Of a stretch of DNA of 64,000 nucleotides, positions 23,366 to 35,960 are shown piece by piece. Under the pieces are notes generated by a model that had not been told where the DNA came from, did not search any database, and was given only the letters and a program-made list of their open reading frames with translations. Both the position numbers and the translations under genes were made by a program. Positions within the stretch are counted from its first letter, which is position 1. The number at the start of each line of letters is the position of its first letter. Source of the DNA: Siphonodentalium dalli (taxonomy: Eukaryota; Mollusca; Scaphopoda; Gadilida; Siphonodentaliidae); NCBI GenBank assembly GCA_032622095.1, contig CP136062.1, positions 202,147,959-202,211,958 of the forward strand. Reading direction: 5' to 3'.

Positions 23366-25486
23366 CTTGATGCACGGTGAACACTCGTCGGTGACACCGA
23401 TTGAGCGTTAAATCATTGCACAGTGCGTAAACGGGAAGCTGTGTGATTAATATTGCGGTCACAAAGGAGACGTGGTTCTTGTTATATTATAAAAAAAAAC
23501 GTCTTCATTCAAAGCATATTTTAGGAAGAGACATTCTGAAAGCCTTCCTACAAACCGAATGAGGTATCTGCTTTTCAATACGCCGGCTTCTTAATACATA
23601 TGATAACAAACAACTTCCCCGACGATTAATCGCGGCCCAGAACGCATTTATGCTGTGAAATTTCGCACCACAAATCAGACGCATATCCCGAGGAATTCCT
23701 TATCATCTAATCAAAAATGTTGAGACAAATCGAAAACATAGAATAGTATTTAAATGAAGACGTTTACTTTCATAATATAATATAACCACAAATGCCTCCC
23801 GTGTGACTTCACCTACAAGCACGCATGTTTTCGCTTACGCGGTGTCATTGCGACATTGCATGTGATGACCGATGCACAAACACGCTGGTGGCTCACCATG
23901 GATAAATCCACTCAGACACAAGGGCTCGCCAATTTGATTGGCCATGCTTGTGTTATACCAACTTTTCTAGCTTGCCCTTTGATAAACAAGTATGTTACGA
24001 ACTTTGCGCATGAAAACTGACACTGGATTCAACAGTCTACTACAGCTATATCTTACTCCGACGCCTTCAATGTACTGAAGATTATGCGGAGGTCCATGTA
24101 GCTACCACGGCCGAGTAACTTTATAAGCATGTGGTGCCTCCAGTAGTGTTCTTGAACGTGCACATACCGAGGCGTGCACACGGGTCAGCCATTAACGTCC
24201 GCGCCCGATCGGACAGCGTACTGCACCCACGACAGCATACCTGGACGGACAAATGTTGTAATAGGGGGAGGTCGGAATTTGCATTTAGATCTTTATTCAA
24301 TAATCTCGAATGAGAATTTTCAGCCTTACAAATTTGGTATCTGACCGAGTTCTGATCTTTGTCGTAATACCATGACCAGTAGCACGGGAGTGTGCTACCT
24401 CTCGGGTACCGACTTTTCTCTCGGCTACCGTTTTCACCTGTATGCATTCAGTGCATGAGTGGATGTCCGACATACAGAAGACTAACTATGTAGTAGTGGA
24501 ATGTTTATTGTTCAAAGAATCACAAATGTGCGGGCGTCATAGAAGAAACGAATGAAACACAAAGAGCAATTAAAGTACGTGGCTAATGTCGCTTAAACTG
24601 TTTATGTCTGTAGTTTTCCTAGATCATGCCATGAATCTCTAATCTATAGCTATGCCCATAGAGAACATATTCCACCAATATGATGTTCTGACAGGGAAAT
24701 GTATAATAATGAAAAACAGTGCAGGTAATATATTTTTGAGTTACTACTTGTTGAAGGTCCAAACTCGATATTGCATCATTTAAGAGACTTTGGGCGCGAT
24801 TTTGCTTTGCGTCGCTTACAGTTATGGAATTTCTCCTGGGTAATTAATTGTTTATTGGGATATCAGCTCATAAAAGTTACAAAAAAGCATGCAATCTCGA
24901 GTTGGGACTACCCCCTACTGTGAAGTAGATTATTGAGGAACAATTATTAACATAGAAATATATTCCCTGCCTTGTTTGTTCAATGTTATAAATTCCCTGC
25001 CAGACCGGGTCAGAACATCAAACATTTCCAAGGTTTTGTACTGGTGTAATATTATCTCTGAGCTAAAGTGGAGATTCATGTCATGATCTATAGTTTTCAT
25101 ACGGTGTGGCGGGAGATTGTGTCAAATACACAAATGTCAACTGTAATAAAGCCGCATAGCATGAATCGCTACGCACGTCTGGGCCTCATTTAAATAATAG
25201 CTAAAGTACGGTACGTTTCGTGTCTCAATGACAACCAACGTAACCGCTGTGAAATGCTACATAACATTTCCCCGTATTGGATACATAGTGTAGTCTGTAT
25301 TTTTGACGGACGAAGTTAGAAGTTTATCAATCTAATACTGTTCACTGTTTATTGGAAGTAGTTATCGGGTAACATTTGCTTGGTTACAAAAGTAGTTGGA
25401 AATTAACAGGATATTTCAAGGTTGTGTAAAATCGGAAATGTGATCTTAAAGTACATTGTACATTCTTCTTTTTCAATGGAATATAA
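23366..25486. other. Intergenic, nothing recognised
   Basis: No motif-bearing frame. The 108-codon minus frame at 24121-24447 is unrecognised. Confidence 0.4.
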
Positions 25487-25498
25487 CGTTTAATTCGG

Positions 25499-25560
25499 GT
25501 GTGACTAATTAGTGCCCGGGCACGCCCGGGCAAGCCCGGGCACGCCCGGGCAGGTCCGGG
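25499..25560. repeat. 10-bp periodic CCCGGGC palindromes at the left terminus
   Basis: Right after the terminal sequence come GCCCGGGCAC, GCCCGGGCAA, GCCCGGGCAC and GCCCGGGCAG, each 10 bp, each centred on the palindrome CCCGGG. The right terminus has the mirror image, with three steps (~29137-29170). Shorter versions sit at every junction between 335-bp units. Confidence 0.9.
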
Positions 25561-27241
25561 TGTTCTCATGGGCCCACAGACAGTCTAATATGATGCCACA
25601 TGGTAGTAGGATACAGAATAAGCATATATTGTGAAAAATGACTTGCTAATAATGACAGTCTAATATGATTCCGTACGGTAGTTGGATTCTGAATAAGCAT
25701 GCAAATTTACTTGCTGTGTCATCAACCGGCGGGTTTATTAACCATTTAAATGCCGATATTGACTAAAAGAACCCGGGAGAGCCCAGACGGACGCATAGAC
25801 CCGACCATATTATATATTGATGACTAATGGTAGCGAGGCACTTACTAAAGGTATATATTGCAAATATTGACTCGCTATCTCGCTCGCGGCCGGCTTCATT
25901 AACCCCTTAAATGACGATATGCGCCAGAAGAACATGGCGCAAGCCCGGGCACGCCCGGGCAGGCCCTGGTGATCTCATGGACCCGCAGACAGTCTAATAT
26001 GATGTCATATGGTAGTAGGATACAGAATAAGCATATATTATGAAAATTGACTTGCTGTGTCGTCCACCGGCGGGTTTATTAACCATTTAAATGCCGATAT
26101 TGACTAAAAGAACCCGGGAGAGCCCAGACGGACGCATAGACCCGACCATATTATATATTGATGACTAATGGTTGCGAGGCACTTACTAAAGGTATATTGC
26201 AAATATTGACTCGCTATCTCGTTCGCGGCCGGCTTCATTAACCCCTTAAATGACGATATGTGCCAGAAGAACATGGCGCAAGCCCGGGCACGCCCGGGCA
26301 GGCCCTGGTGGTCTCATGGGCCCGCAGACAGTCTAATATGATGTCATATGGTAGTAGGATACAGAATAAGCATATATTTTGAAAATTGACTTGCTGTGTC
26401 GTCCACCGGCGCGGTTTATTAACCCTCTAAATATCGATATTAACTAAAAGAACCCGGGAGAGACCGGACGGACACAGAAACCTGATAATATTATATATTG
26501 ATGACTAATGGTAGCGAGGCACTTACTAAAGGTATATTGCAAATATTGACTCGCTATCTCGTTCGCTGCCGGCTTCATTAACCCCTTAAATAACGATATG
26601 CGCCAGAAGAACGCGGCAAGCCCGGGCAAGCCCGGACAGGCCCTGGCTGCCTCCTGAACCCGCGGACAGTCTAATATGATTCCGTACGGTAGTTGGATTC
26701 TGAATAAGCATGCAAATTTACTTGCTGTGTCATCAACCGGCGGGTTTATTAACACTTTAAATGCCGATATTAACTTAAAGAATCCGGGAGAGCCTCGACG
26801 GACACAGAGACCCGATCATATTATATATTGATGAATAATGGGATCGAGGCACTTACTAAAGGTATATTGCAAATATTGACTCGCTATTTCGTTCGCGGCC
26901 GGCTTTATTAATCCATTAAATGACGATCTGCACCAAGAGAGCACGGGAAAGCCCGGGCAAGTCCGGGCAGGCCCTGATGGCCTCATGGGCCCGCGGACAG
27001 TCTAATATGATTTCGTATGGTAGTAGGATATATACAGAATAAGCATAGATTATGAAAATTGACTTGCTGTGTCGTCCACCGGCGGGTTAATTAACCATTT
27101 AAATGCCGATATTAACTAGAAGAACCCTGGAGACTTCTCGGGTTCGGTGATATACCACGTACACAGGGTGAACTACGGGAATAAATAATAAGGTTTTAGA
27201 GAACTTATAAACTTTATTTCATCTAAACGGCACTATCAGTA

Positions 27242-27245
<4 letters not shown>

Positions 27246-27273
<28 letters not shown>
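27246..27273. repeat. (TA)n microsatellite in the foldback centre
   Basis: An uninterrupted TA run of about 14 repeats inside the unique centre of the foldback element. Confidence 0.95.
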
Positions 27274-27276
<3 letters not shown>

Positions 27277-29194
27277 ATCACCTTGAAACATTTTATACAT
27301 AAATATATTTGCAAGTAAAAATCATACTGTGCACAACATTTCCCGGAAATAGAATCGCTTGAATGATATTACTATAATGGAGACAGAAGTACGATAACAA
27401 AACTCCATCCAAATAATTGTCATTTCAATTTCAGAAATGAAACTATGCGTCATGCATAATTTATATTCCATTAATCTCTATATTTTCCCTTTTGGTAAGT
27501 TATAGAACTTAAAATTGCAGGACATTTTGTCCGAGAAAAACAGAATAGCTATCTTCAAATAAGTTGTTCTGTGTATAGATCAGTTAAAATTTCTAAATTC
27601 TCAAATAAACAGAATATTTGTGTATACGCGTATAATTTCCAGGAATGTTCGGGAAACAATATGTACATGATAGTATAAAAGCATTTATGGGGAAAACTCA
27701 CAACAGCTGAAACGAAAAATGTCCACCAACAGTACTATATAAGACACACATATATACACGTGTTTGCAATATAGGGCAAATGAATATAATTTTGTCAAAT
27801 TGTTTAGAACATTCTTTAGAACATGTTCTTCTGGCGCATATCGTCATTTAAGGGGTTAATGAAGCCGGCCGCGAACGAGATAGCGAGTCAATATTTGCAA
27901 TATATACCTTTAGTAAGTGCCTCGCTACCATTAGTCAGCAATATATAATATGGTCGGGTCTATGCGTCCGTCTGGGCTCTCCCGGGTTCTTTTAGTCAAT
28001 ATCGGCATTTAAATGGTTAATAAACCCGCCGGTGGACGACACAGCAAGTCAATTTTCCTAATATATGCTTATTCTGTATCCTACTACCATATGGCATCAT
28101 ATTAGACTGTCTGCGGGCTCATGAGACCACCAAGACCTGCCCGGGCTAGCGCCATGTTCTTCTGGCGCATATCGTCATTTAAGGGGTTAATGAAGCCGGC
28201 CGCGAACGAGATAGCGAGTCAATATTTGCAATATATACCTTTAGTAAGTGCCTCGCTACCATTAGTCATCAATATATAATATGGTTGGGTCTATGCGTCC
28301 GTCTGGGCTCTCCCGGGTTCTTTTAGTCAATATCGGCATTTAAATGGTTAATAAACCCGCCGGTGGACGACACAGCAAGTCAATTTTCCTAATATATGCT
28401 TATTCTGTATCCTACTACCATATGGCATCATATTAGACTGTCTGCGGGCCCACGAGACCACCAAGACCTGCCCGGGCGTGCCCGGGCTTGCGCCATGTTC
28501 TTCTGGCGCATATCGTCATTTAAGGGGTTAATGAAGCCGGCCGCGAACGAGATAGCGAGTCAATATTTGCAATATATACCTTTAGTAAGTGCCTCGCTAC
28601 CATTAGTCATCAATATATAATATGGTTGGGTCTATGCGTCCGTCTGGGCTCTCCCGGGTTCTTTTAGTCAATATCGGCATTTAAATGGTTAATAAACCCG
28701 CCGGTGGACGACACAGCAAGTCAATTTTCCTAATATATGCTTAGTCTGTATCCTACTACCAATTGGCATCATATTAGACTGTCTGCGGGCCCATGAGACC
28801 ACCAAGACCTGCCCGGGCTTGCGCCATGTTCTTCTGGCGCATATCGTCATTTAAGGGGTTAATGAAGCCGGCCGCGAACGAGATAGCGAGTCAATATTTG
28901 CAATATATACCTTTAGTAAGTGCCTCGCTACCATTAGTCATCAACATATAATATGGTCGGGTCTATGCGTCCGTCTGGGCTCTCCCGGGTTCTTTTAGTC
29001 AATATCGGCATTTAAATGGTTAATAAACCCGTCGATGGACGACACAGCAAGTCAATTTTCCTAATATATGCTTATTCTGTATCCTACTACCATATGGCAT
29101 CATATTAGACTGTCTGCGGGCCCATGAGACCACCAAGACCTGCCCGGGCGTGCCCGGGCTTGCCCGGGCACTAATTAGTCACACCGTTTAATTC

Positions 29195-30565
29195 CATTAC
29201 ACCGCACGATAACTTGACCTAAATTGCTCGCCTCGTGACTATTCTCGAACATATTAAAGCCCCGTGGTGGTTTGAAGCATAATATTATGCTCGTTTTTGT
29301 TACACTCAGATTGTCAAATTAGGTCGACGAATATATTAAATGTTATTTTATTCGAGCTTATATATTCATATGCAAGTCAAAGAATTTTGAAAATCGCACC
29401 CCGACTTTTCTTTAGCGTGGAATATTAAATAACGTTCCTTGTTAGTCATCAAATAAAGAGTGTATGTGCGAAATATTTAAAACAGCTGGAAATTTGCTAT
29501 GGCTTTATGTTTATTCCGAGCATGTAGATCGAGTCTTCGATTTTTTATCGTCGTACTTAAATTTCGTCCATACTACCAAATTACGCACACATTCAAATAA
29601 GCCATGTCCGTTTAATTCGCAGGCTGAGTGGGACGCAAGATATATTGGAATATGGCGTGAAAGCCCACATTAATAACATTACAGCGCATTATTTACCGAC
29701 ATCGCGCCAACCTGACGAACAAGTAGTATTGTGAGTGCATCTTCTTTGGTCCAATGCGGAGGCTTCGTGGCGGGATATGTTGATGATTCAATGTTATCTG
29801 GCAGACAAATGCGTTTAAAATCGCATGCTAGCGACCACACACACAAAAGCTCCGAACTACCGCAGACTTGGCTGGCAAGGCGACCACAGCTTTAGATATA
29901 TTACAACCATTGGCATCGGCGACCCATCAGTAACCATCAGCTCTCTGAAGTCTTCATCTTGAGATAATTCTTGATGAATACGTTTACTATCTTCAAAATA
30001 GAACCCATTTCATATTTTGAGGGGTGTCGTTAATAATATTGAAACGACCCTCTGAAGGTCAAGCGACCTTGTAGGTGAACCGTTACCCTTTAATAATTAT
30101 TATACAATCTTTTTTCGCAAGCACCACTTTGTTATATATTGCTATATCTATGCGAGAAAAACGAACATAATATCGCCATTCACATCCCCTCACGGCTTTT
30201 GTTCCTTGTTATTTCCTTAAATTGTGTAAACCACTATACTATATCCATAACATCAGAAACCACCGACACCTGTCGCGGTGTGATATATGTACAGCGATAA
30301 ATTATAAATAGTGTCCGCCGAAATAAGTTCAGTATTATATGTAGGGTCATTTGACTCAATATTAACTCGAATATATCCCATCACTGTACTTTGTTATACA
30401 GCATTGTAGATCATAGTTGGAATTCAAAAAGGAAAATATAATGAAAATTTTAACTAAATGCATGTCAAATAGCTAAATGCTTTAATATTCTTAGTTGAAA
30501 TTATAGCATGATACCTCGCGATTCCTAAATATATTAAAAATAATAAATAATTCAACATATCCTAG
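29195..30565. other. Intergenic, nothing recognised
   Basis: AT-rich flank of the foldback element. The 69-codon plus frame at 29464 has no recognisable motif. Confidence 0.4.
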
Positions 30566-30569
30566 CACA

Positions 30570-30895
30570 AATACGCACATAATCGACCTATAATGTAAAA
30601 TAATAAAAATATGTACATAATGTGATTATCTGAAATAAGCGGATAATGGAGTCATAGCCGTTATTTCGTTTTGTGGCGCGCGCTACAGTGAAAACACATG
30701 TTAAATAACGTACACCTGAAAAGTCGTGAGTTGGCTTATTTGTGTCATTGTCCGCACATAATCTGATCACAATAGCCTTATTATGAGTCGATAATGTGAC
30801 TAAATCGCTCTCATTTTCAGCACATTATCGACTCAAAATGAGGAGATTCTATGCAGATTATTTACTTAAAACAAGTCTTATTATAAGCAGATCAT
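30570..30895 (-). repeat. Foldback-type dispersed repeat, family F, copy 3
   Basis: Reverse-oriented copy of the 16234-16570 repeat, with the cleanest central palindrome: 'GAGTCGATAATGTG' at ~30784 and 'CACATTATCGACTC' at ~30822. Confidence 0.85.
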
Positions 30896-31164
30896 GACTG
30901 AATATTAGTGAAACACTTCAGTGATTTCGCTCTAAAATGTTAACATCGGGATATGGCCTGGCATCTGAAACAACGCTTAATTCCAATGAACCAAACCATT
31001 ACCATCATTAGAATGTCCTTTGTCGTGGTTAAATGTGCAAAACATATAAAAGTCATTGATAGTTCTCCAATAACGAATTTTCGCATGTTTAAACCATGGT
31101 TATGCAAACTGTTAGTGATTTATCAACAAACATCGATAATGTAGTTAAATTATTTCAGTCTGAA

Positions 31165-31460
31165 TATGATTTTCAGAATATTGTCTATGCTTTGACCTTT
31201 TCCAATGTTGACCTTCAAGTGTTGATTAAACTTTTATATATATTGGACAAGTTGGGCTTTTATCGGTAAATTCCACTTTAACTTGTGACAATACAATGAT
31301 TACATAACAATCATTTTTAAATGCGAAATCTCATTATTGGAGAGTTATTCATGACGAAAATAAGAACAGTGAATCTATTATTTCATGTACTTGTTGATAC
31401 TAGTTGTTTTACATAGTTTAATGTTATTCCGCAAGAATCCACTTCGAATGCCCCTTTAAG
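31165..31460 (+). repeat. Dispersed repeat I, copy 1
   Basis: It matches 52155-52410 in the same orientation: 'CTTTGACC.TTTCCAA', 'AAG(T)GTTGATTAAAC', 'TGTACTTGTTGAT', 'AGTTGTTTT' and 'TTATTCCGCA(A/T)GAA.CCAC'. Diverged, non-coding. Confidence 0.65.
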
Positions 31461-31600
31461 AGTCCCTTTAAGAAACGCCCCCTCAATAAATCATGGAGAA
31501 TCAGCGCATGTGGTTTGGAGATCAAAGGGTTAACCACCGACTGAGGTTCGATTTTCTGTTTGTATCTTCGCCGGGATTGAGAATCAGTATCCTTATTATA

Positions 31601-32063
31601 TGTGACCCGCCATATCAAATCCAGTCGTAAGTCGGGATTTTTTTTAACCTGTGCCAATGCATTCTCTTATATATGCGAGTCGACCATATGTCGCCTCGCA
31701 TATATAAGAGAATGCATTGGCCTAACAATTTTTTATCATTTTTTTTAAATAAATGTTTCTTACATTGTTTAGGACATAAAATAAAAAAAACATCCATTAC
31801 CCTGCAGGGAGCCCCACACATATATAGAAGCATATAGAAGAGTGTCGTCTGCTCATGTTTGTCTGGGGCTCTGTGTGGGTAAAATTATAAAATTGTTAAA
31901 GAATACAAGAAAAAATTATTAAAATTGTACAAAAATTGTTAGGCCAATGCATTCTCTTATATATGCGAGGCGACCTATGGTCGACTCGCATATATAAGAG
32001 AATGCATTGGCACAGGGCAAAACAAATCCCGACTTACGACTGGATTTGATATGGCGGGTCACA
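31601..32063. mobile_element. 463-bp hairpin MITE, 'TGTGACCCGCC' family, copy A
   Basis: The inverted ends start 'TGTGACCCGCCATATCAAAT' and run ~40 bp inward through 'CCAGTCGTAAGTCGGGATTT'. TA dinucleotides flank both ends. Inside each end lies the same 'CCAATGCATTCTCTTATATATGCGAG' hairpin found in the TTAA-flanked family. In the centre is a third inverted pair, 'GAGCCCCACACA' / 'TCTGGGGCTCT'. Copy B is at 63380-63839, reversed. Confidence 0.9.
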
Positions 32064-32818
32064 TATAGGTAAAGATTCTAATCATATCTTTTTTGGCTGC
32101 AGTTTACATTCCGATTGTGTTAGTTGTTTTCGACATAATTGAGCTCAATGTTAACAATTTAAAGTATTTGTCTGTAATTGGAAGCGCGATCTTCGATTGT
32201 TTGTAGGTTATTTGTTACATGCATCGACTGGTGCGGAGTGCATTTGGTTGATGATGCAACAAATCTTCTCGGGTCTGATAACGGAAATTCGTCGTATTTG
32301 GATGGTTCATAATAAAAACAAATAAAGGTGGTTAATTTTCAAGCGCACCTGTTGAACGGAGCACTGGAGCAACAGACTACTTAGACACACCGATCCACAT
32401 ATATATTGTAGGCTTCAATCGTAAATCTTTTAGACTAACAGGCAGCAGTGTATCGATAGCAAAGGCACCGCAGACAATACACAGCTAATACCGCTAACAA
32501 TAATTATAACTGAAGTTTCTCAGAAAATGTTCAATGTTGTATTTCTGTGTGTTGTCCATCTATAAATATGCAAGTTATTCGGGAGACCACGTCTTCTCGG
32601 TCCACAACAACTTTGGATGTTGGTTGGGTTGATGCTGTTTGGACCGCTTTGCGTATATGAACATAGAGTACAGCATTTCCCAAGCATGATGATATCAAAC
32701 ATACGCAGACCAGACGTCCGTTGAATGTCAAAGCAACGAGATTTATTAGTAAACAAAGCTTTGTTTTTCAGAGAATTTCGATTTGTCTCGCTAACAGAAA
32801 ATGTATGTAAACAATATA
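32064..32818. other. Intergenic, nothing recognised
   Basis: The overlapping minus frames here and into the next MITE are chance. No motif seen. Confidence 0.4.
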
Positions 32819-33103
32819 TTAACCCTTTACCCAACAGAACGACCCTGTGCCAATGCATTCTCTTATATATGCGAGTCGACCATTTTTTTAGGCCAATGCA
32901 TTCTCTTATATATGCGAGGCGACCTATGGTCGACTCGCATATATAAGAGAATGCATTGGCACAGGGCTAACTGTAACTATCACAATGTGGTCAAGGAGCC
33001 GGTTCCAATTATATCCATATTTGTATGGTTCTATTGAGACAGACCGAAGATATTTTAGGCTGTTGAAGCTTTATTTGGCCGGTTTTGTTGGGTAAAGGGT
33101 TAA
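32819..33103. mobile_element. piggyBac-like hairpin MITE, copy 2 (reversed)
   Basis: TTAA-CCCTTTACCCAACA at the left and TGTTGGGTAAAGGG-TTAA at the right. The internal order is the reverse of copy 1: hairpins first, then the 'CTATTGAGACAGACCGAAGA' / 'GGCCGGTTTTG' segment. The first hairpin is truncated after 'GAGTCGACCAT'. Confidence 0.9.
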
Positions 33104-33589
33104 ACGATCGTATCATCACTTTACCATTTTATATCACGATAAATGTACAATTTTGAAGACAGATTAATCGCGGAAATGTCAGATTGTGTCAGGGGTTCAC
33201 GTGAATGTCCCGGGCTCCATGTGCAAATATAGTACGTCTTGTCAATGAAAGTGTGTTATAGAAGAATAACTGGACGGGACTCAGTCCAAAAACAGCACCA
33301 ACCCAACCTATATATCCCAAGCTGTTGTGGACGGAGAAGACTTGGTCTAGTTATTCCGCTTTCTAAGACACTTTTCCCACCAGCCCTCCGCCGTATACCG
33401 CCCACCCTGCTCGGTTTATTGTCAATAATGTTCAATAAATGTGTCCCATTGTCGTGTCCATCTACAGACATTCGTAAAAAGTGACATTTTGAACGAAATA
33501 ACAGAATCTGAGTTACTTTTTTATTAGTATTATTATCGCTAATTGGTGTGTGGGGTCTGCTGGTACGGATATATCCGATGTTGTCGATA

Positions 33590-33950
33590 AAACATTTACA
33601 AATGTACGCTTAAAGGTACGGTTGGCCTTGGCGGTGGGTATCCTGTGAAAATATTTCCACCCGTCAAAAACCGCCACAAACAGAAAGAACATCAAAAATG
33701 TAGACAGACTTTGTCCGTATACAAATAAGAAATATCGCATAAACAGTATGTTATTGTCATATATTTGACCATTGTTATGTAAACAAAGGCATAAAAAGTA
33801 ACTTTTCTGGTGTTTGTTTATATTATGATGGTAAACATAAAGAGCGCTCTTTGTTGGAACTAATAAAGAGCGTTTATGTCATTTGTGTGTGATTAGCCAG
33901 TAGCATTGTGCTGTCTTCTGTAACACAATCAGGCTCTAGCTTAGGTAATC
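33590..33950 (+). repeat. Dispersed repeat J, copy 1 ('AAAGAGCG' family)
   Basis: It matches 55500-55850 in the same orientation: 'TTGGCGGTGGGTAT.CTGT', 'CCGTCAAAAACCGCCA', 'GCAGTATGTTATTG', 'TTATGTAAACAAA', 'GGTAAACATAAAGAGCG' and 'AATAAAGAGCGTTTAT'. Non-coding. The AAAGAGCG boxes recur in the Helitron leader and elsewhere. Confidence 0.8.
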
Positions 33951-34576
33951 TATAGTAGGTCTTTATGATAACATGCTGTTTACGCGATGGTCATGGTATA
34001 TATGAACGAAATTGTATGCGTTTTAATGTTTTTCTGTTTACGGTGTTTGGAACAAATATGAATATTTTCGACAATTAAGGCCGCATGTGCCTTTAAGGTT
34101 ATAAGAGGGAGGATCGTGTGACTCAGAACATGGGCAACTTAGAAATATTTAAGGATTGACACTCCCTCAAAACAATATGGTCCACTGCAACCATCGGGAT
34201 AAAATATCGTCATTCACTTGTCTATTTTCATTCAAAATCACCTTGCTATGTCAAAATCACATTGATGCTACGTCAACTACGAACAGTCACAAACCATATG
34301 AAATGGTAATATTCGCATTAAACGGGAGGCTCATTTGAACATCCAATTTAGGTCAACTTAATTTGGTAGGAGGGATAATATATGTATGCACAAGTTATTT
34401 ATCTACATTGTTCAAATACTCTGAAAAATCTTGCCAAAGTCAAATATCAGTATAGCTACTTCACATGGTAGCCTCAGACATGAACAGAACTAGATGTCAA
34501 AATGATCAAGACGAAATTCAAAGAGCCATGATACGACCAAAAAAACACATGAAACACAGAAAGCACATAGGCGGAG

Positions 34577-34816
34577 ATGGTGACAAGCCGATTGATTGAG
34601 CCAAGTCAACTCAACCACCCGCCTTAAATAACTGCAGGACAAATGTGCACCATAAGTTAAGCCATGCCCGTAGGTCGATGATATACGCGATATGACCGTC
34701 CAAGTAATAAGGAATCATAGAGCACATATCACGGGATGCACCACACGGCAAACAGGGTACCATATTAGGGGATTCTTACCACTCGTAGTGGGGCGTATGC
34801 ATATTCTCGACTATAA
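34577..34816 (+). repeat. Dispersed repeat family G, copy 2
   Basis: Diverged partner of 5493-5735, with the same order of blocks. Confidence 0.75.
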
Positions 34817-35588
34817 TTCGAAGGGTGGTCATAGGCGGCTTCTGGGCTATAGTTGTCGATTATTTGCTTTTCATATGGCAACTCAACCCCCCCCCCCCCC
34901 CAAAAAAACATATTGATCTCAGTAGTGATGACTCGCTTAGGTGCTGTTGTATATTCTCAGTACTTGGTCCTTGGTTTTGATCAGAAGGTCAAGAGATCTG
35001 TATTTGTCATTGATAAAACACTACAATGTACTGCTGGACAATTGAAATCTTTCAAACCAATCAGGACTGGGCCAATAAGTGACCCTTTCCTGATTAAATG
35101 TCCAAGAAAAGTTCAGTCTGACGCTCTTCTGTAGGTCAAGTTCTTTATTTGGTAAAGTATATATATCAAACATAACAATGCTACAAATGGCAAAAAAAAA
35201 AATACATTACTGGGTGGCGGCATGACCTTCTGGTCGTCTTCCTGCCATCTCCCAGGAAATAAATTCCTTTCTGGCTCCGAGCTCCCCTGGTCAGTGGGCA
35301 TACAATCAAATTAAAATTGTGCTTATGTCATTGCAACTGTTATCAACAACAAAGTAGTGCTGCAATATCATTGGATAATAAGTATTGCTGTTTTATTCAT
35401 TTAGTGTAAAATGATTAATGAAAATGATGAGACAGAACAAGTATCCAAACAAATATAAGTTTCCTATATGCTAGATGTATGATATGACTAACTTCGTCCT
35501 GACATGACGCCTGGGTAATAATAATGATAATATGAGTTTTTACATTCAAATTTTGAAGGTAAGACGATTAATTAGTGTAACATGGCGT
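34817..35588. other. Intergenic; poly(C), then nothing recognised
   Basis: A C-run followed by A's lies at ~34889-34909. The 93-codon plus frame at 34853-35134 has no recognised motif. Confidence 0.4.
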
Positions 35589-35960
35589 TTAACCCTTTAC
35601 CCAACAAACCGGCCAAAACCGGCCAAATAAAGTTTCAACAGCCTAAAATATCTTCGGTCTGTCTCAATAGAACCATACAAATATGGATATCATTGGAACC
35701 GGCTCCTTGACCACATTGTGATGGTTACAGTTATGCCCTGTGCCAATGCATTCTCTTATATATGCGAGTCGACCATATGTCGCCTCGCATATATAAGAGA
35801 ATGCATTGTCCTAAAAAATATCTTTTTTTAACACTTTTTACCATTTTTTCTTACATTCTTTAACAATTTTATAATTTTTAATGTGTTAAGCCAATGCATT
35901 CTCTTATATATGCGAGGCGAATGCATTGGCACAGGGCCGTTCTGTTGGGTAAAGGGTTAA
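35589..35960. mobile_element. piggyBac-like hairpin MITE, copy 3
   Basis: TTAA-CCCTTTACCCAACA (35589) and GGGTTAA (35954-35960). Same orientation as copy 1. The second hairpin has collapsed: its loop and one arm are deleted, so 'GCGAGGCG' runs directly into 'AATGCATTGGCACAGG'. Confidence 0.9.

Larger units (their letters stand above)
25497..29184. mobile_element. 3.7-kb foldback element with tandem-array arms
   Basis: The left end 'GTGTGACTAATTAGTGCCCG' is the inverse of the right end, and both flanks carry the direct repeat CGTTTAATTC (25487-25496 and 29185-29194). The left arm (to ~27130) and right arm (from ~27823) are arrays of ~335-bp units in opposite orientation. Landmarks of each unit are 'GACAGTCTAATATGAT', 'CATTTAAATGCCGATATT', 'GAACCCGGGAGAG', 'CTTACTAAAGGTATA' and 'CGGCCGGCTTCATTAACCCC'. 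Units meet at GC-rich junctions made of 10-bp GCCCGGGCA(A/C/G) steps. The centre (~27130-27820) is unique, AT-rich and non-coding. The layout recalls sea-urchin TU and Drosophila FB foldback elements. No transposase is present. Confidence 0.92.

Noticed and set aside
25384-28620. Short open frames inside the foldback element (for example 26444-26755, 28396-28620)
   Set aside because: Each repeats with the 335-bp unit, and they are broken differently in sister units; no transposase motif present.
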